A stretch of DNA of 64,000 nucleotides from Atopsyche davidsoni (GCA_022113835.1 JAILWY010000016.1:13175501-13239500), one strand, 5' to 3'. Positions 13,291 to 25,237 are shown, numbered from the stretch's first letter. Program-made: numbers and translations. Notes: a model not told the origin generated them from the letters alone.

Positions 13291-13329
13291 TTAACAAAAG
13301 TCAACAGTGAGTTGCTAATTATATATATA

Positions 13330-14027
13330 CTAGAAATGTAGCCCGTCATAAAATGACGTATTCGATGAACGATGCAATAGTGTTTGAACATATTTTTGTC
13401 TGACAATTAGATGAATATTTGATTTCATTTTGTACACATATATTTTAAATAACCGGATATTAATTTCGAAAGCAAAGCCGTTCTAGGAAATATCACATTT
13501 CGTGTCACAAACATCGAATCACTTTCACTGCACTGTTCTTTATTAGATGCAGTCTTTATCACGTTCAATTGTGCTATTCTTTTTTAATTACGTTTGCTGT
13601 GCTTAGACGGTGTTATTTTTTTAGGAGGCATTTTAAGTTATTAATGATATGATTAATAATTTCTAACGCAATTTCGATAAAAAAATAAAATTGGTACTTG
13701 TGTCAAGCTGACATAAACTGGAAATTTCTTAGAAGTATCATATTTTGTTTTTTTGTAAAAATTCTAAATTTGAAATTCTCGCTGTGAACAACAAAATCAT
13801 ATAATTCGTACATAAAGCATATTTGATAGTTTTATTTAATTAGTTTATGAATGAAAATATTATCCTATCGTCTTGAAATTCGGCACATAACTGCGGAAAA
13901 TCTCACTGAACTTGCGTGCAAAAAATCAGCGTTGTATCTTTTAAGATATTCTATAGAGAACCCAAAAATGAAACATACACACACACCCACACATCCACCC
14001 ACACACAATGGCTATTATTATAGTAGA
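13330..14027 (-). mobile_element. Non-autonomous Helitron, copy A
   Basis: On the minus strand it starts TCTACTATAATAATAGCC, then a GT-rich run, and ends with the stem-loop CGTCATTTTATGACG, a 10-base spacer and CTAG. It lies between a host A and a host T, the Helitron target. No terminal inverted repeats and no target duplication, as known for rolling-circle elements. The 698-bp interior matches copies B, C and D at most positions and has no coding capacity, so a Rep/helicase would have to be supplied from elsewhere. Confidence 0.88.
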
Positions 14028-14739
14028 TATATTTTCAGCAAAAATCTTTAATGAAAATTTGTAATCTGTAATTTGGTAAAATGGATTTTGCTTCGTATAC
14101 AATGAGTGTAAATTGTGGTAAATAAAGAAAAACATAATAATATAAAAAAACGATGAAATTCATTTTCTGTGAAAAGAGCACTTGATAAATGTTGTTTTTA
14201 AAACCTTTTGAAACATTTTAGGCTTTTTTCATAATTTTTACTTAATTTGATGATACTTTACAATTAATTTGTGCTATTACGAAAATGAAATTACCAATTA
14301 GAGAACCTGCGTGTTTTTGTCCGTTTATTACAATAAAGTAAAGATTTTTATTCGAGAAAATCACTTTGTTTAACATAGCGCGCGGTTAAAAGACTTCGTC
14401 TTAAGCAGTTCTGTACAAGATTTCCAACTTCTTTAAATTTGAGAACAAATTGAATTTCCGCTTTTCTCACAAAGGCGTCGCCAGGTACTCCCATCGAGAA
14501 CAGTGTTTTCTGAAAACCATTTTCCATAAAATAAGTATATTTAATTAATTTTTAAAGTTCAGGCCTTGAAATGATTGAATGCTTTTAAATTATCAAGTTA
14601 ACTAAATACTTGACATTTAAGATATAAAATGAAAATTCAAAGAATAATCAATATTTGAATAGTAATAATGAATAATTTGAATAATGCTGATAAAATGTAT
14701 GCAGATATCTCACTGTGTGACTTGTTGTCAATAAATTGA
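14028..14739. other. AT-rich non-coding stretch
   Basis: AT-rich with a mixed patch at 14380-14510. No gene or repeat recognised. Confidence 0.55.
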
Positions 14740-14935
14740 CTTTAAGAAATCACCCCCCATATACACAACGGGGAGGGGAGACAGGTGACTTGAAGGTACA
14801 TAACCTTAGCCCCACAGCCTTCACCCTACACGTTTTGGGTGTGATCTTAACAGAGCTTGAAGAATTACAAGGGAGGAATCTGAGGTATAGGGTGGTTACA
14901 CGAACAAGAACGGCTTGGCTGAAGTGATTTTGGAT
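14740..14935. other. Mixed-composition island
   Basis: Both strands have a frame of about 63 codons across this island, so neither is informative. The plus strand holds GGGGAGGGGAGACAGG. Function unknown. Confidence 0.3.
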
Positions 14936-15032
14936 AATCAATACCAGTCAATGCTTCCATTGTTTATAGAAATTAGAATTTCATTTTATAGAAGGTTTAT
15001 TTTATAATCCATGGCATTTCATGCGATATCAG

Positions 15033-15074
15033 AGTAATCTACTTCAGACTTTAAGTTAAGTAATCTACTTCAGA
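15033..15074. repeat. Short spaced direct repeat
   Basis: AGTAATCTACTTCAGA occurs at 15033-15048 and again at 15059-15074, perfectly repeated with a 10-base spacer, immediately before the TA microsatellite. Probably a small tandem duplication. Confidence 0.7.
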
Positions 15075-15135
15075 TATATTTATATTTATATATATATATA
15101 TACATATAAATATATATATATATATATATATAATA
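15075..15135. repeat. (TA)n microsatellite, left of foldback element
   Basis: Interrupted TATATA run leading into the inverted-repeat element. Confidence 0.8.
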
Positions 15136-15382
15136 TATTATTAATTATATGGGAACCTTTTTATACTTTCTTCACTTTAAGTTTATTATACATTTAGCAT
15201 GACTAGTTTCGACCAACAGACTTGGTCATCATCAGATGCAGAACAAATGATGCAGAACAGATGCAGTTTTGTTCTGCTTCTGATGATGATCAAGTCTGTT
15301 GGTCAAAACAAGTCATGCTAAAACTATTATAAACTCAAAGTGAAGAATGTATAAAAAGTTACCCATATCATTAATAAATAAT

Positions 15383-15385
<3 letters not shown>
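15135..15385. mobile_element. Foldback (MITE-like) element between TA runs
   Basis: Two long arms are inverted copies of each other. The left arm runs ATATGGGAAC, TTCTTCACTTTAAG, TTTAGCATGACTAGTTTCG, ACCAACAGACTTGG, TCATCATCAGATGCAGAAC. The right arm gives the same order on the opposite strand with scattered mismatches. The centre near 15247-15272 is a short spacer with GATGCAG repeats. There is no coding capacity. A TA microsatellite on each side suggests insertion into, or expansion from, TA sequence. Confidence 0.75.

Positions 15386-15426
<41 letters not shown>
15384..15426. repeat. (TA)n microsatellite, right of foldback element
   Basis: Nearly pure AT dinucleotide run of about 42 bases. 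Confidence 0.9.
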
Positions 15427-15433
<7 letters not shown>

Positions 15434-15599
15434 AATATCTATTATGAATATAAAAATCTATAAATTTTTCTTATGATTTATAATATCAAGCTATATTTGT
15501 TAAACAATAAATTAAATTTGCACTCAAGCCCGAACAAACAATCACATAATAAACACCCTCGAATCGGACAAACAGAGACCAATGTAATTCTACAAAGGG

Positions 15600-15755
15600 A
15601 TGAATTCTCCATTATTGCGTGAGGCTGACGTGCCAGTCAATATTCATTTGCCGGACTGGAGGGTGGAAGTCCTGTTCACGAGCCCACCCCCCGCCTGATG
15701 CTGAGTTGGGGAGAAACTGCGATTGCTACCCTCGAAGCGTGAGAGAGAGATTTTC
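15600..15755. other. GC-rich island
   Basis: GC-rich sequence including GCCCACCCCCCGCC and a short GAGAGAGA run. No usable frame. A candidate regulatory element. Confidence 0.3.
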
Positions 15756-16301
15756 TAGTTCGTATTTTAAAGCAAAAACATAATGTTGCACTATGATACA
15801 GAGTTTCATTTTGTCTAGCAAATCATTTAATTTAAAAGCTGGTAAAATGTTGGGGTATTGGAAAAATGTTAATGGAAAGTTTAATGGAAAATTTAAAAGT
15901 TGATATACTTCTTAACAAAATATCTATCAATATATTTTGAAATATACTAACAATGTCTCAACCCTAAAATTACTGTTTTACTTATTTTTAAATACCTTGC
16001 AAACGAGATGTGCAAATTCAATAAAAGATATCAGTGTTTTATATTTAAATACAAATATTTTTAGATAATTGACTTAGAACTTGATTCTTTTTAGAAATTA
16101 TTCTTATTAGAAATTATGTGTTTTTTAGAAGACCGCCGCACATTTTTTGGAGAATTCCGATGTTTTAGTCCTTGTTCTTGGGCTGTTTTTAAGAATTTAT
16201 GAAAACACCCGAAGATAGTCTCTGTACCGAGATGAAAACGTGGATAGACTCAAAAAAATCAGAGCATTATTATTTTCATACATACATCGTACAAAAATAA
16301 A
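15756..16301. other. AT-rich non-coding stretch
   Basis: AT-rich, with a mixed patch at 16125-16260 that has no convincing frame. Nothing recognised. Confidence 0.5.
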
Positions 16302-16810
16302 TTAAATGCAAAAATAAAATTTGTTGCTACACTGCATATATTTATATATAAATATGCCCGAAATATTAAAACCGCATTCTTCAACATAAAAAGGATATTT
16401 TAAATAACATAAATTTAGATACTTGGACTTCAAAGATGCAAAAGATCGCTCATGAAAAATATAACTGAAAACTTTATGCAGGCAGTATAGATATATTTTG
16501 CTTAAGTACATCTTTATGTCTTTATGTCTCATCCAAATCGTTTATTTCAGCATTAAGCCTCAGTAAACTTCCAATATAAAGATATCCAATCCTTTTACAC
16601 TGTAATAATTCCAAATTCCGCAGGAATCCCACGAGAGCCTCCCGCGTGGATGGTTTTTGTTCTCTTTTTATATATTTTTGGAATAACAATCTACAATAAT
16701 CTTGTTCTCTGTCGATCAATTACTTCACGCATGATTTGCTCGCCGTACATTTGACGAACACGCACCAAACGACTCGAAAGAGCCTCGGCAATCGAGCTTG
16801 TAAAGTGCGA
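16302..16810 (-). pseudogene. Possible decayed coding block, unknown protein
   Basis: On the minus strand, three open stretches follow one another in different frames. The first (about 16810-16690) reads like a charged helical protein, including RQMYGEQIMREVIDR. The second (65 codons, down to 16522) includes EALVGFLRNLELL and ends NDLDET. The third (76 codons, down to 16302) overlaps the second by 11 bases and is F/Y/I-rich. The first two would join smoothly with one frame change near 16710. I recognise no family, and frames of this length also arise by chance. Confidence 0.2.
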
Positions 16811-18389
16811 CCTCGATAAGAAAATATAAATAAATACAGTTTTATAAAATAAAAATCTGCTAAATATAATAAACGTTCTATTCGATGAAAAAAAAAAAAT
16901 TTGTGAGAGAGAGATGTACTGATTGTAAGGTGTAATTTAATATGTCATAGAATTAATATTTCTATGAGAGGGACATTGAATTCGTGGCCATTTAAATTTC
17001 TCATGAATATCATTACCTCTCTCATACTTTGTGAGCAGTTTATTTATAAACAGTTAAAGAAACATTTTTCTGCTTAAAGATACCAAACCTAGCATGTTGG
17101 AAAAACAAGTCGCGGTAAGAAATGAAAATATTGAACAATGCTGAAAAAATATTCATTCACTACATTCTTTTTATTCGAATACTTTAAAGACTTACTCTTG
17201 AAAGATATATATCATATAAAAAGAGCGTACTTTTACCCGATATTTTTAAATATTAAATTCATACTTAAACACTTTATTATTATTTTTATTTTATAATTTT
17301 GAAATCTACTCATATCAAAGAACAGTTATTAAAATCTCACTTTGAGTCTAATTTTGTAAAAAAAATTCATCGAAACTAATTTAATTTTTTTTGTATATGT
17401 TGTAATGCTCACATTAAGAAAAACAGAATATTTTGTAAATATTTTACATAAAACCTTTAGGTATGTACAAAATTTTAATTAAAGTAAGATATAATCTTCA
17501 TAGTTGTAATATAAATTTTCCCGTGGATATTTAATAAGCCATCGTGTATTATAAAGAACATTATTTCCTGAAATATTTTAAAAGGACAAAAAGGCAGTCA
17601 ATTTCCTTGGCTTCCTTCTTATACGATACGACGTTTAAAATATCAGGTAAGTCTCAAAGGACTTGGTAAATGTTCGTAATTTTCTAGAAACTTGTACAAA
17701 GAAGGTGAAAAGGCCTTCAATATATAAATCTGGTAAATACCAAGCTGAATAAAATATTTAATATATGAATCTTATAAAAAAATACAATCAAATTTATCCT
17801 TTTTAAATACAACAAATATATTTTTTATAATACTCGTCTATTATTTATTTACTCTGGAGGATAATTTATTTTTTGTCCTATGTACTGGCTAGTGACCTAT
17901 TATCAACAGAAAGTCTAAAACAACCTTGATTCTATCAATCTTTCCTTCTCTTATCTTTCTTTTTTAGATTTTCTATGCTTTCGCTCTTCACTGCGAAAGT
18001 TTCAAACGAACGGGTAAACTTATTTTGAGACTTAAATACAAACAAAAATGCTTTAAAATGATTATTATGCACCTACTCTCAGACATAAAACAAAAAATCA
18101 ATTGTTCAAAATAATATATATATATTTTACAACTAACCAAAAATTCTAAACTATCATAATGAGGATTAACTTTTTACGTAAAAAAATTCTCAAACTAATT
18201 TTAAATCAACCTCATTTATTTTTTATGCGATTCCCCAAGAACATTTGTGATATTTTATAATATTATTTTTACGATTCAACTTTATTCATTGTTTTATTCA
18301 TTTGTTTCATCTTACAAAATTTCATCTGCACTTTAAAATGGCTTATTATTCTTCGAGAAAGTATAAAAGTCATCATTGTTTCGGTAAAA
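16811..18389. other. AT-rich non-coding stretch
   Basis: AT-rich with no gene seen. Mixed patches at 17580-17700 and 17920-18010 have no open frames of note. Confidence 0.55.
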
Positions 18390-18660
18390 CGACAATGGCC
18401 ACCCGAAGCCCGAGCGGCGAGTCCCCTGGAGATCGAAAGTTAAATGTTCACAAATAAACCCTACTGTGTCATACGGAGGCGTATTTTTATAAGAACTTTG
18501 AGCAATCATTACTCCAGTATCCCTTCAGGCTAACTTATGGCTGCAAAGCCTACAACTAAGTTATTTCTTTTTAACTCCTCGGGAGGAAACTCTAGGGTTA
18601 TTATTTCTTCAGAAGCAAGACGGAGGAGCTCCCTGGAGAACGTTAAGGGTTTTAATGCCA
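18390..18660. other. Mixed-composition island
   Basis: About 270 bp of higher-complexity sequence, including CCCGAAGCCCGAGCGGCG, a CTCCTCGGGAGGA inverted motif near 18576 and a GGAGCTCC palindrome. Frames are short. A candidate regulatory element. Confidence 0.35.
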
Positions 18661-18715
18661 GAGTGTTTTTAATCCAGAAATGATCTTCCGGTGATTTAAC
18701 AAGTTTATTTTATGT

Positions 18716-18736
18716 GTGAGTGTGTGTGTGCGTGTA
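18716..18736. repeat. Short (GT)n run
   Basis: GTGTGAGTGTGTGTGTGCGT, an impure GT microsatellite of about 20 bases. Confidence 0.7.
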
Positions 18737-18846
18737 TAGCAAACTAAATATAGTTTTTTGGCTGAGCGTACTACTTTACAGTTTTAAAAGAGTTGTAAGG
18801 TACATACGAGTAAGTGCCACTCTTCTATACAAGGAGCTAAATATTG

Positions 18847-19105
18847 ATATTTTTGAGTAAAATATTTGAGTGATTTTCCACATGTTCGATTTTATTTGTG
18901 AACGGTTTCGCCAACCTTTCACGTTGGCATTATAAAACAGAGTCTTGCCAACGTGAAAAGTTGGCGAAACCGGTCACAAATAAAAACGAACATGTGGAAA
19001 ATCACTCAAGTATTTTACTCAAAAATATTAAAATGGAATTCCACCAAGTACTCTCTGTCAAAAATATTGATCAGTTTTACCTTTTTAACAAATGCAGCCT
19101 GTAGT
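18847..19105 (-). repeat. Foldback repeat family, copy 2 (best preserved)
   Basis: Two 83-base arms, 18847-18929 and 18946-19028, are inverted copies with about four mismatches around a 16-base spacer. Landmarks in each arm are GAGTGATTTTCCACATG, a TTATTTGTGA block, GGTTTCGCCAAC and CACGTTGGCA. The last two contain a smaller inverted pair of their own (GCCAAC/GTTGGC), so the palindrome is nested. A tail, AAAATGGAATTCCACCAAG then CTGTCAAAAATATTGATCAG, continues to about 19105 and is shared with copies 1, 3 and 4. It encodes nothing. The frames that cross it are by-products of the palindrome. Confidence 0.85.
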
Positions 19106-20295
19106 TTTGGTGAGCGCTTTCCCGTTTTGTCTGTGAAGAAATCTTTTTGTCCGAAAGAAAGTCAAAAGCGCTATTTAAACGTTTAAATTTTATTTGAAAT
19201 TCATTACAGTAGGAGCAGAAATATTTAGACTGAAGGCGTATTTATTTCAGAATATTTGAGCGACAGCAAATCGATCATACTATGGCATCTCATAATATGA
19301 TATTTGTGTCCTTCGTTAATACAGCAGTATTTAGTAACATGGAAATATTAAGAAATGAAATACAAAAGAAAGGCATGGAAAGACTGCCGTGAATAATGGA
19401 GGAGATATACAAAAACAACAAAAGGAATCGTCGTATACGCTAGAGCACTAAATAAAACCATATTCTGTTACTGCTTAATTTATTCTTACTCCTTCACAGA
19501 GAAAATATAGATTGGTCCATATATACATACTCTATGCGGTTAGCATTTCAGAGATACAATACTACTATTTAACATTTTAATTGAAAATCCGACAGTTAAA
19601 TTGTAATTCTTTACTTGTATTTTTGAGAAAATATAGTCGTTTTATTTGAAATAACATTTCAAAAATATTTTATTGTATGTAATGTATCAATGATTTTTTA
19701 TTTTTTTTACGATAATTCTAACATTATTACCAATAAATTTTCAATCTAGTTACCAATAATAGCTTTTTTATATGGTTCCCGGCACATTTATAAAAGTTTA
19801 TTTATTTTTTGCTTTATAAAAACAAAAAGATTGTTTTATTTATTTGAGATTGCAAAGAATACCTTTAACATAATTTTGTTTTTCCTCATTGGTAAAACTG
19901 CAAGTTTTTGGTTCGAAACCTGTCTTATGGGGTAAATCCAGTCTCAGTTTGATAAAAAACAATGGCAAAAATATTATTTAATAACGTTTGTAATCTTATT
20001 AAAAAAACAAACAACATATGTTATGTTTTTATATAATAAAATAAACATTTTTAATTTGAAGAGTTTTTGTCTTTCAGGGGTTTTTCAGTTAATCGGGCGA
20101 AAATAGGAAATTTACAGGGAATATAAAATGATTTTTATTTTTTTAAATAATTGCTAACGTTGTTTTACAAAATAAACAAACTGATCGTAAATTTCTTAAT
20201 CAAACAGCCACAAACCAATATAAAATTAAAACAATTTTTCGTTTAAAAACATTATTGCAAGATACAAAATTTTGTTTAATGCTTATATACGAGTA
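19106..20295. other. AT-rich stretch, possible repeat tail at its start
   Basis: The first 60 bases (GTGAGCGCTTTCCCGTTTTG and on) resemble sequence near 40120 and, in part, 58795 and 60700, so the foldback family may extend this far. At about 19905, GGTTCGAAACC resembles a Pol III B box without a convincing A box. The rest is featureless. Confidence 0.45.
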
Positions 20296-20988
20296 TCTAC
20301 TATAATAATAGCCATTGTGTGTGTGTGTGTATGTTTCATTTATTGCTTCTCTATAGAATATCTTAAAAGATACAACGCTGATTTTTTGCACGTAAGTTTA
20401 GAAAATTTTTCCGCAGCTATGTGCCGAATTTCAAGACGATAGGATAATATTTTTATTCATAAACTAATTTAATTAAACTATAAATATGCTCTAGCGCGTT
20501 TCAATATGTACGAATTATAGGATTTTATTGTTCAACACGAGAATTCAAATTTAGAACTTTTACAAAAAAACAAATTTTGATGCTTCTTAGAAATTTTCAG
20601 TTTATGTCAGCTTGACACAAGTACCAATTTTATTTTTTTTAACGAAATTGCGTTAGAAATTATTAATCACATCATTAATAACTCAAAATGCCTCCTTAAA
20701 AAATAACACCGTCTAAGCACAGCAAACGTAATTAAAAAAGAATAGCACAATGAACGTGATAAAGACTGCATCTAATAAAGAACAGTGCAGTGAAAGTGAT
20801 TCGTTGTTTGCGACACGAAATGTGATATTTCCTAGAATGGCTTTGCTTTCGAAATTAATATCCGGTTATTCAAAATATATGTGTACAAAATGAAATCAAA
20901 TATTCATCTAATTGTCAGCCAAACATATGTTCAAACACTATTGCATCGTTCATCGAATACGTCATTTTATGACGGGCTACATTTCTAG
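20296..20988 (+). mobile_element. Non-autonomous Helitron, copy B
   Basis: A 693-bp element with both ends intact: TCTACTATAATAATAGCC then (GT)n at the left, and at the right the stem-loop CGTCATTTTATGACG (20960-20974), ten bases and CTAG. Host A precedes and host T follows. The interior matches copies A, C and D and has no open frame. Confidence 0.9.
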
Positions 20989-21429
20989 TATATATATAAT
21001 TGGCGTATCATTGCTATTTGACCGCAAACTATTTCAAAAATCAAAATTTTTTAAAATGTAAAAAAACTAATGTTTTTTATCATAACTTTAAATTATATTT
21101 AACTCATAGTACAGGTCCAAAAACAAGATTTGCTGAATCGAACTGAAATATTCTCGTCTGTACTTTTTTTATTAATCACGGAGCTACACGTCGCCGTGCC
21201 GTAACGTCTAAATTCCACGTGTTTATAGCAACTCAGGTTGCACCATGAACTATTCGCAAACACCAAAAGAATAAACAAAACACATTAGCACCGCAGAAAC
21301 AAAAGCACTCAAATAAAACAAAAAATGCATTCCGTGTTTAAAGTCCAACTGCGCAGAATAATTCGAGCCGTTATTAAAAAATAAACACCTGCTATTCGCG
21401 TTTCGAATAAATTTTAGAAAGTAAAACCT
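20989..21429. other. Mixed AT-rich stretch
   Basis: AT-rich at first, then more balanced from 21180 with CGTCGCCGTGCCGTAACG. A minus-strand frame of 60 codons shows nothing known. Confidence 0.5.
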
Positions 21430-21610
21430 CACCGGGTAGAAATATTAAAAAAGTTTTATTTTTTCCCCAGGGGCGTGCCTGAGAGGGGCGTGAAAATGGG
21501 TAAAAGTTTTCCAATGGCCGCGGCACCTGCCCATTGCGAAGCTGTTTTTCTGCTACAGTGATTTGGAATGGGTCAGGCCACGTGGAGACTCTGGATTTAG
21601 GGTTGCTGTA
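21430..21610. other. GC-rich island
   Basis: GC-rich block with CCCAGGGGCGTGCCTGAG and GGCCGCGGC. A 73-codon minus-strand frame overlaps it without a recognised domain. A candidate regulatory element. Confidence 0.3.
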
Positions 21611-23264
21611 CAACCCAAGAATTATCGTGAAGGATTAAGAAAAAGATATTAAAAAAAGATATTATAACACTCGCAAGTAGAAAGAGCTTGCGTAGTCTAA
21701 AGAGTTTTTACATTCAAAAACCGATATACTTTAGCTTTTTTGTCAAATGAAGCACCATAAATATTTTATCAAATATCTTTCGATATACGAAAGACATCAA
21801 CATGTATTTAATATGTGGTGAAAGCAAGATTTACGCAAAAATAAAAATACATAAAATACACACAACTATATTAGGCAATTGTGAAAAAATGGTTGAGATG
21901 TATTTCAACTGTAAGGGGAAAAAATTTAAAAATATAAATCTCCAATTTATCTAGGAGATTGGGGGACTTTCATATAAAGTACTTCTTAAGGCAAAAGCTG
22001 GAGTAGTCTTCTGACCAATTGTCTATTCACGGTTGTTGTTAAAATTTGTAGTATCACAAATTAAAACTGTTTGTCATGTTCATTCATATATTGTATCAAA
22101 TTTTAATATTATAATATATTTCATGTAAAATATTATAACCAATATACCAAAATCGTTCATCCTATGAAAATGTCTTACTTATTTCTTAAAGAAATATCTA
22201 CATTTAAATCAATAATGACCATTCACGAATCTTAATCTGAGATGAATAATTTATAATGAATTATTATCATAATGTTGGTTTTCGGCATAATCTTTAACAA
22301 GAAATTGTTGTATGAACAAAAAATATTCTTCATTATAATAATCATGAATTCGAAAAGTTACAATTTACGCAAACTATTTCATTTCAAACTAGTTTATCTT
22401 GAAAACTGAATAATTGTGAGTTCATGCTTTTTTTAAAATCAAATCTGGTGAAAATGAAACGGTTACGAGACGCCTCTGCTTCTTTTTGTTCGAGGTTCTT
22501 TATTTTTTTGCTTTATGTCTAATTCTACCTGTAAGAATATTCTAAAGGACAATAGTAGACTGAAATGTATATCATTCATAATTCTGTACAGGTGTTCATT
22601 CTACAGGTGGAAAAAATGATAACATAAATATCAACACGGAAGTGAAATCTCCGGACCCAATATTTTTGTAGTTGTAGTTGTGTGTTTTTTTGCAAAATAT
22701 TTTTTACGGATTATAAATTATTCCTCACTAATTTCAGAAAAAATTAGTCCACTTTGCGTGTAATATGGGTGCACATGAATTCTAGCTGCTTTGTACAAAA
22801 TAAAATTAAAAATATATATATATATTAAAGTATCCTTCCGTTCGGTTTGTTTCTTAACAATCAAGTTTTTTTTAAATTGAACAAATATATAATTCTGATC
22901 CTAGATTTCTTTTAAATTAGTGTTATAAGAAGATGAATAATAATGGCCAAAAAGCTCGGAGATTTACCTAATCGTACTTTCTGTGACAAATAAGTTAATT
23001 TTTATATTAGCATTATTAATTTTTGCTTTAATATAGAGCGTGACAGATCACACCCGTCTGATAAAACTTTCACAATACCAAATGGCTAGGATATAACGAA
23101 TGTTTTATTAATCTTTTAACAAATAGGCTTATCATTTTTATTTTTTTTTAATGTGGAGTGTAACAAATTAAACCAGCCCATCGTGGATACATTTAGGTCA
23201 AATAAAAATAATGTCCAAATGTAATAAAAGGACATCCAAACAAAAAGCTCCTCGCTTATCAGCG
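21611..23264. other. AT-rich non-coding stretch
   Basis: AT-rich with no reading frame of note. Short TATATA run near 22815. Nothing recognised. Confidence 0.6.
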
Positions 23265-23465
23265 GACTTAGCGATTATGTCAAGAGTGCCGCCCGCGGTG
23301 TCCCGACAAGCAATTAGGCAACTTTGTTAATCCGAACAACTTAAATTGCTTGTCCGCCGGGCGGTTCTCGCGCGGCCGGCCGGTTCTCTTTACGCTAATG
23401 CCGCACAGGAGTCTCGCCCTTACCGACGCCCAACAACAGCTGCAGACAAAAATTGTAGTGGTTTC
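23265..23465. other. GC-rich island with an 11-bp inverted repeat
   Basis: Very GC-rich for this window. GACAAGCAATT (23305-23315) and AATTGCTTGTC (23344-23354) are perfect inverted copies around 28 bases that contain a TTAAT core. GCGGCCGGCCGG, two CGGTTCTC copies and a CAGCTG E-box follow. The paired sites look like paired binding sites or an RNA stem. No coding frame. Confidence 0.45.
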
Positions 23466-23604
23466 CCATGAAATACGAGTACGTTTAATTATTGTATCAT
23501 GTTTATTGAAAATTCTGGTTTAACAGATTTTTTTTTTACTGTCAGCACTGGGCAGCGCTGTAGTACTGCTTCCCGGTGCCGACAGCTGGTCTTTTTATAT
23601 TTAA

Positions 23605-24284
23605 CTAGAAATGTAGCCCGTCATAAAATGACGTATTCGATGAACGATGCAATAGTGTTTGAACATATGTTTGGCTGACAATTAGATGAATATTTGATTT
23701 CATTTTGTACACATATATTTTGAATAACCGGATATTAATTTCGATAGCAAAGTCATTCTAGGAAATATCACATTTCGTGTCACAAACAACGAATCACTTT
23801 CACTGCACTGTTCTTTATCACGTTCATTGTGCTATTCTTTTTTAATTACGTTTGCTGTGCTTAGACGGTGTTATTTTTTAAGGAGGCATTTTGAGTTATT
23901 AATGATGTGATTAATAATTTCTAACGCAATTTCGCTAAAAAAATAAAATTGGTACTTGTGTCAAGCTGGCATAAACTGAAAATTTCTAAGAAGCATCAAA
24001 ATTTGTTTTTTTGTAAAAATTCTAAATTTGAAATTCTCGTGTTGAACAATAAAATCCTATAATTCGTACATATTGAAACTCGCTAGAGCATATTTTATAG
24101 TTTAATTAAATTAGTTTATGAATAAAAATATTATCCTATCATCTTGAAAATCGGCACATAGCTTTGAAAAAATTTACTAAACTTTCGTGCAAAAAATCAG
24201 CGTTGAATCTTTTAAGATATTCTATAGAGAAGCAAAAAATGAAACATACACACACACACACACAATGGCTATTATTATAGTAGA
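23605..24284 (-). mobile_element. Non-autonomous Helitron, copy C
   Basis: A 680-bp minus-strand copy with the same ends as copies A and B: CTAG preceded by the CGTCA/TGACG stem-loop, and TCTACTATAATAATAGCC followed by a pure GT run at the other end. It lies between host A and T. It lacks about ten bases (TTAGATGCAG) present in copy A near 13545. Non-coding. Confidence 0.88.
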
Positions 24285-24785
24285 TATACAATAATAATTC
24301 AATAATCATACGCAATTCATTCATTCGTGAGGGGGGGTTTCACATAGTACTTAAGTAAACTTTTTACGCATTTAGCTATTTTGGTATATACGTACATAAC
24401 ACGAGTCACTATTTATTGGGCCGTTATATTAAACTATTTTTCTTGATTTCCCAAGTGAATATTCTGTCTACATTATAACAAAGTCAAAGATCAACAGATT
24501 TTTTCTTTTAAATAGTGATCACTTTTTACATCAAGATTATAAAAAAATATTTTTTTATATTCAATCTGATTTAGACTGACATTTAATGTTTTTGGTAATA
24601 TGCTTGAATGTACTATGGTTAATAACGATAAAAGTTCTAGGAAAAAAATATTTTAATAAGGTGATACTTTTATGAAAATGTGTAGGGGTTTTGAGCACTT
24701 GTTAATTTATTTATTAAAAAAATACATAAAAGTTTTTATCGCTGATATGAATTCCCGATAGATAATAGAGGACAATATTATTATT

Positions 24786-24789
<4 letters not shown>
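24285..24789. other. AT-rich non-coding stretch
   Basis: AT-rich with a GGGGGGG run near 24333. No gene or repeat recognised. Confidence 0.55.

Positions 24790-24873
<84 letters not shown>
24790..24873. repeat. (TA)n microsatellite
   Basis: A pure AT dinucleotide run of about 84 bases, the longest in the window. Confidence 0.95.
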
Positions 24874-24875
<2 letters not shown>

Positions 24876-25237
24876 AATATCAAAATATTATAATTTATCT
24901 TAGCACAAATAATAAAATAAACAAGCTTCGATATATATCACACGACATATAAATAACAAAAAATATGTCGATAAGAAAATAAAAAATGGTGACCATAAAA
25001 TTCAGAGATTTTTCGGCAGGGTAGGCATCCCTTACGACTTTCTTATGTGAAAAAATTTCGTCCACGCCCTGCATAGATCATTGCCTATCAGATTTACATA
25101 ACTAACCTTCCTAGAGACCGACTGAAATTTGTTAAAATGAAATAACACACCAACGGTTTATATTAAATTATTATTATTAATAAATCCGCATTTTTTACAA
25201 GTTTACTTATTTAGAAAAATAAATAATTTGATTCACA
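24874..25237. other. AT-rich stretch up to the BEL/Pao insertion
   Basis: AT-rich with a mixed patch at 25010-25120. It ends at the target duplication of the retrotransposon. Confidence 0.6.

Noticed and set aside
18898..19186. Open frames of 68 and 77 codons across the palindrome
   Set aside because: Both cross the foldback arms and their translations are by-products of repeat sequence; similar frames appear in copies 3 and 4.
19905..19960. tRNA gene suggested by GGTTCGAAACC
   Set aside because: There is no A box at the right distance and no acceptor stem pairing.
24790..24873. CRISPR-like or functional array
   Set aside because: It is a simple AT dinucleotide run with no spacers; the window is eukaryotic.
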